Shown here piece by piece: positions 48,538 to 58,709 of a DNA stretch of 64,000 nucleotides. The notes under the pieces are model-generated. The model was given only the letters and a program-made list of their open reading frames with translations. It had not been told where the DNA came from and ran no database searches. Source of the DNA: Gerris lacustris (taxonomy: Eukaryota > Arthropoda > Insecta > Hemiptera > Gerridae); contig OX578283.1 of assembly GCA_951217055.1 (NCBI GenBank), positions 63,952,228-64,016,227 on the forward strand, read 5' to 3'. The position numbers were made by a program, and so were the translations under genes. Within the stretch, counting starts at the first letter, position 1, and each line of letters starts with the position of its first letter.

Positions 48538-49178
48538 AAGATAAAAAGAACTTTTTATATACTACGTTTTTGAATTTTCTGTTGAATCATATGTAATGTT
48601 GATAATATAATTGTTATTGTTATATAATATATAATGTTAGTGAAAAAAAAAAAAAAAATAGTTCCAAATTTATTTACTTCACATAAATGACAACCATCTA
48701 GAGAGCTGATCTTAAACCTATAAAAAGGACAAATCTTAGTACAACGGATCTCCCCAACACCAAATCTAAACCGTGCCATCGATAGATTTGAAATAATATT
48801 AATAATATAATCGATATATTTCCTGTTTTGCTGTCATTCAATGTTTACCTCTAATAAAAAATCACAAATTTGAAACCCGTTAAAATTAAGATTGTAAAAA
48901 TACTATGGGATATGTCAAAACAAATAAAATAACTTGCGGATTTTTTCCGAACTCACTTTCCACACAGCAAAATTTGCTGAAAACTAATTAAATTCTGCTG
49001 AAAGATGGCTAAAAGTATTAAAATAATGCATTGTCATCGTGTTCTGAGCTATGCTAAAAGTTTCAAATGTCTAGCTTTTCGGGAAGTTAGTTAGAAATCG
49101 ATTGCCAGATTTGTACCGGACAAACAATACAAACAAACAAACAAACAAGAAAGCAAGCTAATAAAAACGTAGTAAAAA
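48538..49178 (+). mobile_element. Family C repeat, copy 2, split by ~265 bp
   Basis: 48538-48600 and 48867-49178 match the two halves of copy 1 at 1436-1766. The 265 bp between (48601-48866, including an A15 run and TATAAAAAGGACAAATCTTA) is absent from copy 1, so it is a later insertion or copy 1 is deleted. The right end abuts the MADF remnant exactly. Confidence 0.65.
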
Positions 49179-49180
49179 GT

Positions 49181-49433
49181 AATCAAAGTCAGCACAAGTA
49201 AATCAAAATACCATTGATTCTTCCGTTCCAGCTCTAGAATGCTTGACACTTTTATTTTCGCACTCTCTTTGCGGTAAACAGTTCGAAATGAGTTTAACTT
49301 TTTGGTGAATAAAATTTTGTTGATTCACGATCCACTTTTTTGTGCATATTAACACCAAAGCGGAATATGCCTGGTTTTTCCTGTCTCGGTTGCTGTAATC
49401 CTTATATATTTTTACTTGCAAATGCCAAGGCAA
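49181..49433 (-). pseudogene. MADF domain remnant, frameshifted
   Basis: MADF domains are DNA-binding domains of arthropod transcription factors and of the accessory protein of Harbinger-type transposons. Read leftward from 49433 the frame gives LPWHLQVKIYKDYSNRDRKN, then QAYSALVLICTKKW, and near the end ENKSVKHSRAGTEES. The landmarks fit: W..K.YSNRD.K..AY at the start and KxSRAGT at the end. The expected closing W-Y-F-D-L-L (49213-49196) is present but one base out of frame, and the TTG at 49433 is not a convincing start. The tail is cut by family C. I infer a dead fragment, probably from a transposon or an exon broken by insertion. Similarity is by eye. Confidence 0.55.
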
Positions 49434-49740
49434 ACTTACAGGTACAGCTTTTAAGGGCTGTAAGGTATGTTCTAAAGGGAGTTGCTCATGAAGGTAGTTT
49501 TAAGTGATTATAATTGCTAATGAGTCACATGAAGAGCAACTCACTGACTAACCGGATAATATTGCAATATTATCTTACATAAATTCATAACTTGCAACAG
49601 GTTTTAATAGTCGAGATTCAATTATACACAGAAGAACAATATTTATCAGGCCTTGATATTGCCTGCACTATATATAGACTGATATTAGTTAAAAGTAATT
49701 AAAATTTATCTTCACTTACAGATAATAATTAAAGAAAGTG
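49434..49740. other. Unique DNA upstream of the MADF remnant
   Basis: The MADF frame remains open for about 30 codons upstream (to about 49510) before TAA. CTGTAAGTTTGC and CCTTACAGCCC on the minus strand look like splice-site consensus, so an intron boundary is conceivable. Nothing else. Confidence 0.3.
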
Positions 49741-49744
49741 AATT

Positions 49745-51336
49745 ACACCAGAACGTTCAGAACATTTTATTGACTATTGCAGTTCGATAATAAGTTGATT
49801 AAGTCTATATTTCAGCATAAAATTAACAACAGAACAAAATGAGTATTGAAGTTCGACAATAAGCTGATTAAGTCTACAGTTCAGCATAAAATTAACATAA
49901 TCAGAACAAAATGAGTATTGAAGTTCGACAATAAGTGATAAAGTCTGCAGATCAGCATAAAAGTAACACCATCAGAACAAAATGAGTATTGAAGTTCGAC
50001 AATAAGTGATAAAATCTGCAGATCAGCATAAAATTAACATAATCAGAACAAAATGAGTATTGAAGTTCGACAATAAGTGATAAAGTCTGCAGATCAGCAT
50101 AAAAGTAACACCATCAGAACAAAATGAGTATTGAAGTTTGACAATAAGCTGATTAAGTCTACAGTTCAGCATAAAATTAACATAATCAGAACAAAATGAG
50201 TATTGAAGTTCGACAATAAGTGATAAAGTCTGCAGATCAGCATAAAAGTAACACCATCAGAACAAAATGAGTATTGAAGTTCGACAATAAGTGATAAAAT
50301 CTGCAGATCAGCATAAAAGTAACACCATCAGAACAAAATGAGTATTGAAGTTCGACAATAAGTGATAAAGTCTGCAGATCAGCATAAAATTAACATAATC
50401 AGAACAAAATGAGTATTGAAGTTCGACAATAAGTGATAAAGTCTGCAGATCAGCATAAAAGTAACACCATCAGAACAAAATGAGTATTGAAGTTCGACAA
50501 TAAGTGATAAAATCTGCAGATCAGCATAAAAGTAACACCATCAGAACAAAATGAGTATTGAAGTTCGACAATAAGTGATAAAGTCTGCAGATCAGCATAA
50601 AAGTAACACCATCAGAACAAAATGAGTATTGAAGTTTGACAATAAGCTGATTAAGTCTACAGTTCAGCATAAAATTAACATAATCAGAACAAAATGAGTA
50701 TTGAAGTTCGACAATAAGTGATAAAGTCTGCAGATCAGCATAAAAGTAACACCATCAGAACAAAATGAGTATTGAAGTTCGACAATAAGTGATAAAATCT
50801 GCAGATCAGCATAAAAGTAACACCATCAGAACAAAATGAGTATTGAAGTTCGACAATAAGTGATAAAGTCTGCAGATCAGCATAAAAGTAACACCATCAG
50901 AACAAAATGAGTATTGAAGTTTGACAATAAGCTGATTAAGTCTACAGTTCAGCATAAAATTAACATAATCAGAACAAAATGAGTATTGAAGTTCGACAAT
51001 AAGTGATAAAGTCTGCAGATCAGCATAAAAGTAACACCATCAGAACAAAATGAGTATTGAAGTTTGACAATAAGCTGATTAAGTCTACAGTTCAGCATAA
51101 AAGTAACAACATCACCAGAACAAAATGACTATTATAGTTTGATTATAAGCTGATTAAGTCTACAGTTCAGCATAAAATTAACATAATCAGAACAAAATGA
51201 GTATTGTAGTTTGACAATAAGCAGATTAATTCTACAGTTCAGCATAAAGGCACCATGATCAGAGTAAAATGACTATTGAAGTATAATAATAAGCTGATTA
51301 AGCGGATCAGCATAAAAGTAACATTATCATCAGGAC
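49745..51336. repeat. 71-bp satellite-like array with higher-order structure
   Basis: About 22 units of 71-72 bp containing CAGAACAAAATGAGTATTGA, AGTTCGACAATAAG and CAGCATAAAA(T/G)TAACA. Type A has GTGATAAAGTCTGCAGATCA; A' has GTGATAAAATCTGCAGATC; type B has GCTGATTAAGTCTACAGTTC after TTTGACAATAA. The order A-A'-A-B is repeated (type B units about 285 bp apart at 50640 and 50925; the earlier one at 50142 is seven units away). Edge units are diverged and the inner ones nearly identical, as in satellites kept alike by unequal exchange. Ends in a 29-base A run. PstI (CTGCAG) lies in every A unit. Confidence 0.93.

Positions 51337-51365
<29 letters not shown>
51337..51365. repeat. Poly(A) tract ending the 71-bp array
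   Basis: 29 consecutive As immediately after the last diverged 71-bp unit. Confidence 0.95.
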
Positions 51366-51368
<3 letters not shown>

Positions 51369-51369
51369 A

Positions 51370-51891
51370 AAAGGCTTGTTCAACAGTTTAAACATATTTT
51401 TCTTCAAATTTAACTCAATAAAAATTAAGAAAGTCTACTTTAAACCTAAGTTTATCATAATTATGAAAACACATTTATATTTGTTATAGATAATTAAGTT
51501 AAAAACATTTATATTAAGATGAAGAAGGCGAAAAAGGCTCGTGATATATCGTCAAAAATAAGAATGACACAATAAAATTCTTCGGCTTTAAAAAGAATGA
51601 TACATCTACCTACATGGTATCAAGGTTACCAGAGGCACGTTCCACAACACTGTAGGAGAAATAGTTCCTTGTTTTATTTTCTCTACAAAGGAGGGCTACA
51701 AGATTTTAATTTAGATATCAGCGAAAAATAAAAAAAGGAATAAGAAAGGAACGGGAAAAAGATAAGGCTAACAACTTGAAAAAAAAAACCATTATTGTCA
51801 AACCTAAGGAGAAAATTTATTTTTTTAAAACACGATGTAATTAAATGTTAAAGGATAATTCCCTTCTACGTCCTATATATTATAAATACTT

Positions 51892-51976
<85 letters not shown>

Positions 51977-52480
51977 GAATGCAATAAACAATATATTACA
52001 GAGAAATAGGTCTGAATATCTGTTGCAGTTTGTTGTCTGGCCCCCCCTTCACAAACATAATTTTTAAAAACAAATTATAAAAAATAAGGAAGATGGAATT
52101 TTATAAGAACTTTATTAGGAAAATAAAAGTTAATGGGGCTTACTAATTGACAACGTGATCTTTTCTCTGAAATATTCAGGGAACAAAATGATATAAAAAG
52201 TTGAGAAATGAATATAAATTGAGGCATTTTGAATGTTGTTTGGGTTAAAAATAACAAAAAAAAAAGGAATAGAAAAGTTATTTCTTCGGAAGTTTGTAGT
52301 TTAGATAAACAAATTGAATTTAAGTGTTTTTTGAATAAGGAATGTGTTACATTGGTGTTTTGATTTTGCCCTTTCTATATTTGAAACATAATTCTATTCG
52401 AAACAATATTTGCTAAAAATAAACAAAATTTAGGGTCAGTAGTTTTTAAACATTTGGTTATCAATATATATATATATATG
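51370..52480. other. AT-rich unique DNA with a TA tract, no gene
   Basis: 51600-51730 is less AT-rich without a usable frame. A TA tract lies at 51897-51973. A 60-codon minus-strand ORF at 52075-52257 has no recognised motif. Confidence 0.4.
51897..51973. repeat. (TA)n microsatellite
   Basis: About 77 bp of TA. Confidence 0.97.
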
Positions 52481-52484
52481 TCTC

Positions 52485-52560
52485 CGTCCTCAAAAATGTC
52501 TAAGGGCACATTTTGGGAGCCGTGTCTATCAGTCGGTATTCGTTCAACAGTTTTAAGAAC
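52485..52560 (-). mobile_element. Decayed family A 3' fragment, inverted
   Basis: On the minus strand, CGACTGATAGACACGGCTCC, CAAAATGTGCCCTTAGACAT resembles GACAGACACGGAACCAAAAA, TGTTCCCTGATGTCTG of family A. Short and diverged. Confidence 0.35.
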
Positions 52561-52967
52561 AAATAGACAGACTATTTTACATCTATTTGTATTCTATTTT
52601 ACATATTTTACAAATAAACAGACTAACTATGTTTTATAGGCTAAATATGTTATAGGTAAATAAATTTCTTGTTTGTTCTTATAGGCACTGATAATGAACC
52701 TTTAAAGGCTGAAAGCTGCTTTGTCATTAAAGTAGATAATTTCAAATTTCGTGGAGAGACAGTGTGTGTCATTTCATTATAATATTTATTATAACATTTA
52801 CAATTAACATTTTAAATTAATTAATTAATCTATTTATTTATAATGAATGTTTCGCTCCCTCTATTGAAGCATTTTGAGGAACTTATAGTGGTTTCTAGAA
52901 CTTCTTCTTTCTGAAGGATGCATTACTTGATATCAAAATAATAATTATCGGGGTTTAATGCCATTAG

Positions 52968-53215
52968 TAAAGCATCGTCCAATCGACCGAACCAAACAGA
53001 GGAAACGAGCCGAGCATTGTTCTCCACGCATGTCCAGTTTAATGTGCGCCTGCGCATCTCAGACTTGGCATGCGCAGGGATCGATGCTCTAGCCAAGCAT
53101 TGGTCTCCGCGCATGCTCAGTCTAGTGCGCCTGCGCATCTTATACTGGGCATGCGCAGAGATCGATGCTGGGCTGTTTTCCTCTGTTCGGTTCGGCAGTC
53201 TGGACGAGGCTTTAG
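52968..53215. mobile_element. GC-rich foldback element with TGCGCATGC motifs
   Basis: Inverted ends of about 42 bp: AGCATCGTCCAATCGACCGA (52971) against AGCCTCGTCCAGACTGCCGA read back from 53212, both continuing ACC(A/G)AACAGAGGAAA. Between them is a repeat of about 85 bp in two copies (GTGCGCCTGCGCATCT, GGCATGCGCAGNGATCGATG). CpG and GC content are far above the flanks. The repeated GCGCCTGCGCA and CATGCGCAG resemble NRF-1-type sites (TGCGCATGCGCA). ORFs of 80 and 102 codons on opposite strands follow from the stop-poor composition. Probably a PIF-like or other MITE; flanking TAA/TTA do not match exactly. Confidence 0.7.
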
Positions 53216-53229
53216 ACATTTTTACTTGC

Positions 53230-54580
53230 ATATTATATAGACGTTGTAAAGGAGCTTAATTTTAAGTATTTAAATTTAACCTAATATTTTCTTAATTATG
53301 AGTTAATTACACACAAAACTGTAAAAAAGGCTACTTTAAGTGGAAGATGTTGAGTTCTAATATCATAGGTGGTCTTTTAAAACATCCTTAAACTGAATAA
53401 GAATCCATTTTTTTTTTCTTCTTCTCTTGAAATGGAACTGATTATAAAAATAAAATATAATAAATATGACACAGGATGTTTTCTTCTTATTGCACGGTTT
53501 TTAAGCATTAAGATGGTGCAGTTTGGAAAGGAGTTTTGCAAGGTGGCCTTTGTGGCCTTTGCTGTAGATCTGTTTTTAGAAAAGCTTTTGAACCTGTCGA
53601 CAAGTTACAACTCGTCCAATAAAAACTCATATATTTGCATACTAAGCTTCTTCTTTACAAACTCACCTCGTTAACTTGAGCCTTCCTTTTTTTAATTTAA
53701 TTTTTTTTTTGACTGAAAGCCATATTTTTTTTTCTCTCTAGATGTTTTTATTTACAAATCTTGTAATTCTTATTGTTAACCCCATTTATTCTCATTTTAA
53801 TATATATTTTTGAGATTTGTTAGAATTAGAATTTTTTTTTTTGAAATATCTGGATCTTAATATAAAGTCCTTGTATTTTTCTTTTAATATTTGTATTAAA
53901 AACCGTAAGTATAAATAAAGACTACATAATTTGGATTATTTTTTCATTTTTATAAAAAAAAAAAAAAAAACCCCTAGCAATATTATTTTGTATGTCATAT
54001 CCATGCGCTCTACTGTAAGTATGTTTAATTCAAGTACGAATATTACATTTTTTTTTATTTTAATATAATTCATAACTAAACTATTAAAGGTGGAAAGAAC
54101 TTGATTCATTGGTATAATGTAAGGAAAAATAAATTTGAAATATTTAATCTAGATAACACTCTAAAATTTTTCCCATAATTCATCTTTACTTACATCTCTT
54201 TTGAACTTTTACATTATTACAATCTTTTTGACTTATTAAATATTCAAAGAGTTTGAAATATGTATAAGTTAAAAATGTTTCATAGTATAAATATTCAAAG
54301 TAAGATTAAAAAAAAAATAATAATGGTAAAATTATTACATTTTTTAAAACAAATTATTATTGAATTGTGAATTAAAATCAATTCCTGATCTTTTGAAATA
54401 CTGATTTAATAAAATATAATATATTAAGTTCAACTTCGTTACAAAATCCGTTGAGTGTCAAAGTGAAATTAACTTATCTTTTTACTGCTAAAGGATCTAT
54501 AGGTAGTTTTAAAAGGAACTGCAATTTGTTATAATAATTAGGTATCAACAAAATTTCCCTTATTTTAAGTTAATTGTTAA
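53230..54580. other. AT-rich DNA, one weak ORF
   Basis: An 80-codon frame at 53432-53674 contains MVQFGKEFCKVAFVAFAVDL, hydrophobic in the middle, which could be a membrane segment. There is no family match, and its codons shift to A/T-rich at both ends. I do not call it a gene. The rest is low-complexity A/T. Confidence 0.3.
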
Positions 54581-54585
54581 ATTAG

Positions 54586-55360
54586 TTAAGCCTGGTTTAC
54601 ACGATCAAAGTATACTTGGTCCAAGTCACTTTGATCAAATCCACTTGTGGTTTAAGTGTTGTGGAACTTTGAAGTAAGGTTTACACGATCAAAGTATACT
54701 TAGTCCAAGTCACTTTGATCAAATCCACTTGTGGTTTAAGTGTTGTGTAACTTTGAAGTAAGGTTTACACGATCAAAGTATACTTGGTCCAAGTCACTTT
54801 GATCAAATCCACTTGTGGTTTAAGTGTTGTGTAACTTTGAAGTAAGGTTTACACGATCAAAGTATACTTAGTCCAAGTCACTTTGATCAAATCCACTTGT
54901 GGTTTAAGTGTTGTGTAACTTTGAAGTAAGGTTTACACGATCAAAGTATACTTGGTCCAAGTCACTTTGATCAAATCAAATCCAGTGGTTTAAGTGTTGT
55001 GTAACTTTGAAGTAAGGTTTACACGATCAAAGTATACTACAAAGTAGAGGTTAAGATAGATTGTGTGAAACGTATTTCCCTCTAGAACTTTCCAGTTAAA
55101 TTGTACTTATTAAGTTTTAAAACAGTGGTGATATATCACCTTCTGGTAAACTGTCTATTTTTGACTTCTCGTTCTCATAATTTGTCAGGAGCCGCCATTT
55201 TGGGATTTTATCAAAGTCTACTATGATGGAGCCCATCCAACTCATCTTGGATGTCCAAGTTGACTTGGATACCCTGTTTACACGATCCAAGTTACAGCAG
55301 CAAAGTAAAGTCAAAGCTGACTTGGTCCAAGTATACTTGGATCGTGTAAACGCGGTTTTA
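54586..55360. mobile_element. PIF/Harbinger-like element with internal 84-bp repeats
   Basis: TTA at 54586 and TTA at 55358 flank a 769-bp element. The left end is AGCCTGGTTTACACGATC. The right end read inverted is AACCGCGTTTACACGATC. The inverted ends run for about 45 bp (CAAGTATACTTGG is common to both and palindromic). A 3-bp TWA duplication with such ends is typical of PIF/Harbinger MITEs. The left end unit has been copied about 5.3 times as an 84-bp tandem repeat (54594-55038). The right third contains GGAGCCGCCATTTTGGGATT and a 65-codon minus-strand ORF with no recognised domain. Confidence 0.75.
54594..55038. repeat. 84-bp tandem repeat inside the element
   Basis: Units start at 54594, 54678, 54762, 54846 and 54930, then a partial unit at about 55016. 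Each contains GGTTTACACGATCAAAGTAT, GTCCAAGTCACTTTGATCAA and GTGGTTTAAGTGTTGTG. Alternate units read ACTTGG and ACTTAG, hinting at a 168-bp dimer. One unit has a 4-5-bp slip (GATCAAATCAAATCC). Confidence 0.92.
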
Positions 55361-55499
55361 GAGGAAAAATATACTGTGAGTTCCCATGCTGCATAACTTT
55401 AACCTATTCTTCCTACCTAGTACATATGTTTGGGTGTTGCTTTTATTTTTTGTCAAATTTTGTTGGTCCTTAAATTAATATATTGTCATTATTTTCTCA

Positions 55500-55870
55500 A
55501 AGAAGCTTTGTAGGAGGTAACTGTAAGGGACCAATTTCATTGCCCACAACAACGTTTCATTTTAGCAGATAATAAAAATTGTAGGGTTTCAGTTCTTAAG
55601 CCGCCTTCTAATACAAAGTATAATAGGACCTTTCCATGTCTTCGGTACCTTCCTTTTCAAGGGACACCGACACTAAGTTACAATAGGGATGCGTGTGTCG
55701 CAGGTGGTATTCCTTCAAGGGGTAGTTTGGCAGCAGGTAGCTAAAGTAAAGGCGACACCATGGCGTCGGATTAGCCCTTAGGGTCCGAAGTCTGGTATAA
55801 GTTCAAAGAAACCCGGCCCTACCTACCGGAAACAACAAAGCACGTGTAAACACTACTTGAACCTTATTCA
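55500..55870. other. GC-richer unique segment, unassigned
   Basis: Contains palindromic or hairpin-prone pieces (GGCGACACCATGGCGTCGG, TCCTTTTCAAGGGA, CTTCAAGGGG) and frequent stops on both strands. It may be part of the untranslated end of a decayed retroelement. No second copy exists in the window to test this. Confidence 0.3.
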
Positions 55871-56027
55871 GTACGAAGAAAGTAACAACGGAAATGGTAA
55901 CAATCAATAATAATAGGAGTCCTTTTTAGGCTTCAAGGATGGAGAAAAAGACGGAATACTTCATTGATTCTCCATTCTGCTTATTATACTTGAGGAGTCA
56001 TTAAATGACTCTAGTTTAATATTATCA

Positions 56028-56055
56028 TTTTTTTTTTTTTTTTTTTTTTTTTTTT
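56028..56055. repeat. Poly(T) tract
   Basis: 28 consecutive Ts about 85 bp before a family A copy. Confidence 0.95.
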
Positions 56056-56141
56056 GCCGGAAAAAAGAAATAGATATCATAATTGTTAAAAGATAATCAA
56101 TTAAAGAACAGAAGTGACATGAAAGACATACATAAAAGAAT

Positions 56142-56739
56142 AGACTGCCAATTGGTGTGGCATATAGCTTCCTCGCATCCTATCCACGTACTATACCTAT
56201 TGATTTTATGATTTTACAAGCCCTTATTATTTAATCCAATTAAATTGTTTTGATTTATTACACGAATTAAAGTATCAATTTAGCAAAAGTTAAAGAGCGC
56301 AGATGGTTCAAATAAATCTGGAGCTATTTGCGGGTTACTTTCGATAAGTAAAAGTTTCATTCTAATCTGAAAATTACTTTTGAAGCTATAGGTGTAAATA
56401 AATGTATGTTGCGCATATGGATGAGAAACAAATAGGCGCAAAAGGTTGAAACTTATATGGTACCAACAATGGGCTAATTATGACCTACCACCTAAAATTC
56501 ATTAAAAATGGACGTGTAGTTTGTAAGATATGTTGGTTCGCAAAAATTGATCGACTGACCGACCGAGAGACCGACCGACATACCGACAGACAGACCAACA
56601 GACACACACGGAACCAAAAATGTTCCCTGATGTCTGAAACGGATTTCTGTCTTGGAATTTTTGAAATCGGAGACCTAAATATTTTTCTTCCATCAGAACG
56701 GTCACATAGCTTCCGTTACCTTCGGTAAGCTCGGAAGCA
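56142..56739 (+). mobile_element. Family A copy, near full length
   Basis: Starts AGACTGCCAATTGGTGTGGC, ACATAGCTTCCTCGCATCC. Ends GCTTCCGTTACCTTCGGTAA, GCTCGGAAGC. The GACA stretch is expanded and diverged (GACTGACCGACCGAGAGACC, GACCGACATACCGACAGACA). The CTGTC..AAATTG section is partly deleted. ORFs of 67-82 codons on opposite strands parallel those of other copies. Confidence 0.82.
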
Positions 56740-56744
56740 ATAAG

Positions 56745-57830
56745 TTAAAAGGCCAGAAACTTTCAACGAATGAACATTTCTATCTCATATTGAGGAAATA
56801 CTTTACATTTTTAAAGATTCTACGATAACTTTTAACTTGCTATGATTACTTGTACTTGCTAGATAGTAGACAATAACTCAAAAATTTGACACAATTTTAT
56901 ATTAATGTACACAAACGCGTTTCAACACATAATATCATCTTCAGTGTTGAGTATTAACATAGTAAGAGTAAATTCTCAACTAACAATGTACATATTTTAC
57001 AAGCTTTATGATCTTTCAAGGTGGGGGGTAAACTAGGGCTGAGTGGGAAAAGAAAAACCAAGTTAAGAGGTATGAAGTTAAGATCCAAGGCGGAATCAAG
57101 AGAAGGTGTGGGTCAGGAATAACATTTTTTTTTTTTTTTTTTCAATTGCTTAAAGTTAAACAATAACTTCGCAACTTATAAACTACAAAAATATAAAAAT
57201 AACTTCTATTTTAACTTAGTAGGTGAAGAAAGAGGCACCGTATTCGATTCTGTTGAAAAATACGAGAAACGGAACAGGGGGAAAAAGAAAGCGTACAAGA
57301 ACTAACTGTTCGTATAGCTTTGGTACAGTTGATTTACTTTAGAGCGCGGTACGCTTCGAACCTCGGATTTGAAATTAATACCACCTTTATGAATTGGTGT
57401 TACGATGCGGTTTCTTTTCTTCCTCTCTTAGCTCGAGTCATAGCTTTAAAAAGTATCATAAGTAACGGTACGGTTTATAAGGGAGAAATATACGAACGAG
57501 TTACGGTTGAAAAATGATAGATTCGTCCAAGTTTTAACAAACAAGAAATGAGATAAACTTGATTTTTCTTATAAAGTAATGATGTGATAAGTAACCAAAA
57601 AGGTAAAGTTTAAAAACATGAATAATTAGATAAACATTTTAAACATCTGAACGTGACAAATTAACGTATATTTATATCGAAATAATGTACTAACTTTTAT
57701 CCCACAAATCTAATAAAGGTGTGAAATTGAGTATAGCTAAATTAGAACTAGAAATAGTACATTTAAGGAAAAAGCATCCATACGAGTAAAACCTGATTCT
57801 ACAAACAGCTCAGAAGGTCTACAGCAAAGA
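56745..57830. other. Mixed unique DNA with one weak ORF
   Basis: A 65-codon frame at 57320-57517 (starts MVQLIYFRARYASNLGFEIN) has CG-containing codons unlike its flanks, but no recognisable family. It could be an exon fragment. T runs at 57126-57142. Nothing else seen. Confidence 0.3.
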
Positions 57831-57842
57831 ATTTAAATGGAT

Positions 57843-58012
57843 ACAACATGGACTCTTTCTACGACATGGACTCTTTCTACGACAGGGACTCTTTCTACGA
57901 CATGGACTCTTTCTACGACATGGACTCTTTCTACGACATGGACTCTTTCAAGACATGGACTCTTTCTACGACATGGACTCTTTCAAGACATGGACTCTTT
58001 CTACGACATTAA
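57843..58012. repeat. 18-bp minisatellite (GACATGGACTCTTTCTAC)
   Basis: About ten units; most are 18 bp and two are 14 bp (AAGACATGGACTCTTT). The open frame (repeats of TTWTLS) ends with the array. Confidence 0.95.
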
Positions 58013-58267
58013 ATTGAGATGAAATAGACCTTTAATCGATAGTTAAAAGAGCCAAAATTAATAGAAAACCAAGTTTAGAATCTAAGTCAATTAAATCATA
58101 AATGTATGGTAATTTAGTTATAAATGTATATCATAACTTCTTAAAGATTTATAAGACATTAATATTTTACGATTTTGGTAGTATTCATACTACAGAAAGA
58201 TAAAATTTTAATTTAAATCAAATTATAATTATTATTAACTACGGGAAACAGACAGAGAAAAATACAC

Positions 58268-58339
58268 TCCAGTGCCAGGATTTGAACCACGGCCTCTATA
58301 TTTCCAGTATAGCGCTCTAACCAACTAAGCTACGCAGGA
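58268..58339 (-). tRNA. tRNA-like sequence / tRNA-derived pseudogene, left arm
   Basis: Read leftward from 58339: acceptor TCCTGCG pairs with CACTGGA at the 3' end in most positions. The D arm is GCTT-loop-GAGC with the A-box sequence TAGCTTAGTTGGTTAGAGCG. The anticodon stem CTATA/TATAG is perfect, enclosing CTGGAAA (anticodon position GGA). The B box GGTTCAAATCC is close to consensus. The T stem CGTGG/CCTGG has mismatches. A TTTTT terminator lies just beyond the 3' end. GGA would read serine codons, but there is no long variable arm, so this is not a normal serine tRNA. Probably a pseudogene or the head of a tRNA-derived SINE. Confidence 0.6.
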
Positions 58340-58564
58340 GAATGATTTTCTCTGACGTTAATGATATCTTGACCCGAATTTAAAGCTTTCAATTTTTCCA
58401 CAAGTCTGAGAAGTCAACATTAATGACGTAGAACTAGACCGAGAAATAACGCTTATAATAATAAAGTACCTGATTAGTACCAGTACCTCGTACAATCAAT
58501 TTTGAAATTAATTAATTAGAAAAAAATCGGGCCAAGTTATCATTAACGTCAGAGAAAATCATTC

Positions 58565-58639
58565 TCCTGCGTAGCTTAGTTGGTTAGAGCGCTATACTGG
58601 AAATATATAGAGGCCCGTGGTTCAAATCCCGGCGCTGGA
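58565..58639 (+). tRNA. tRNA-like sequence / tRNA-derived pseudogene, right arm
   Basis: Inverted partner of the left copy. Acceptor TCCTGCG (58565-58571) pairs with CGCTGGA (58633-58639) at six of seven positions, better than the left copy. The A box is identical. The anticodon arm has two extra bases (CTATA-CTGGAAA-TATATAG), which damages the fold. The B box is GGTTCAAATCC. The T stem CGTGG/CCCGG is mismatched at two positions. TTTTT follows at 58643. A functional tRNA is unlikely, but Pol III transcription could persist. Confidence 0.6.
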
Positions 58640-58709
58640 GTGTATTTTTCTATGTCTGTTTCCCGAAGTTAATAATAATTATAATTTGATTTAAATTAAA
58701 AGATTAATA

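Larger units (their letters stand above)
58206..58701. mobile_element. Foldback element with tRNA-like arms
   Basis: A 496-bp structure whose two arms (58206-58368 and 58530-58701) are inverted copies. Outer ends TTTTAATTTAAATC and GATTTAAATTAAAA are exact inverses. Inner ends are GAGAATGATTTTCTCTGACG and CGTCAGAGAAAATCATTCTC. Each arm holds a tRNA-like sequence, both reading outward. The roughly 160-bp spacer is unique. The arms are about 95 percent alike, so the inversion or insertion is fairly recent. Confidence 0.8.

Noticed and set aside
49745..51336. CRISPR-like look of regular direct repeats
   Set aside because: The units are contiguous 71-mers with variant types rather than identical repeats with unique spacers, there are no cas genes, and the context is eukaryotic. 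The same applies to the arrays at 32106, 31656 and 8962.
52923..53259. 102- and 80-codon ORFs on opposite strands
   Set aside because: Both lie in the GC-rich foldback element, are repeats of each other's complement, and show no domain.
58268..58639. Functional tRNA-Ser(GGA)
   Set aside because: No long variable arm, mismatched T stems in both copies, and a two-base insertion in the anticodon arm of the right copy. They are reported as tRNA-like only.
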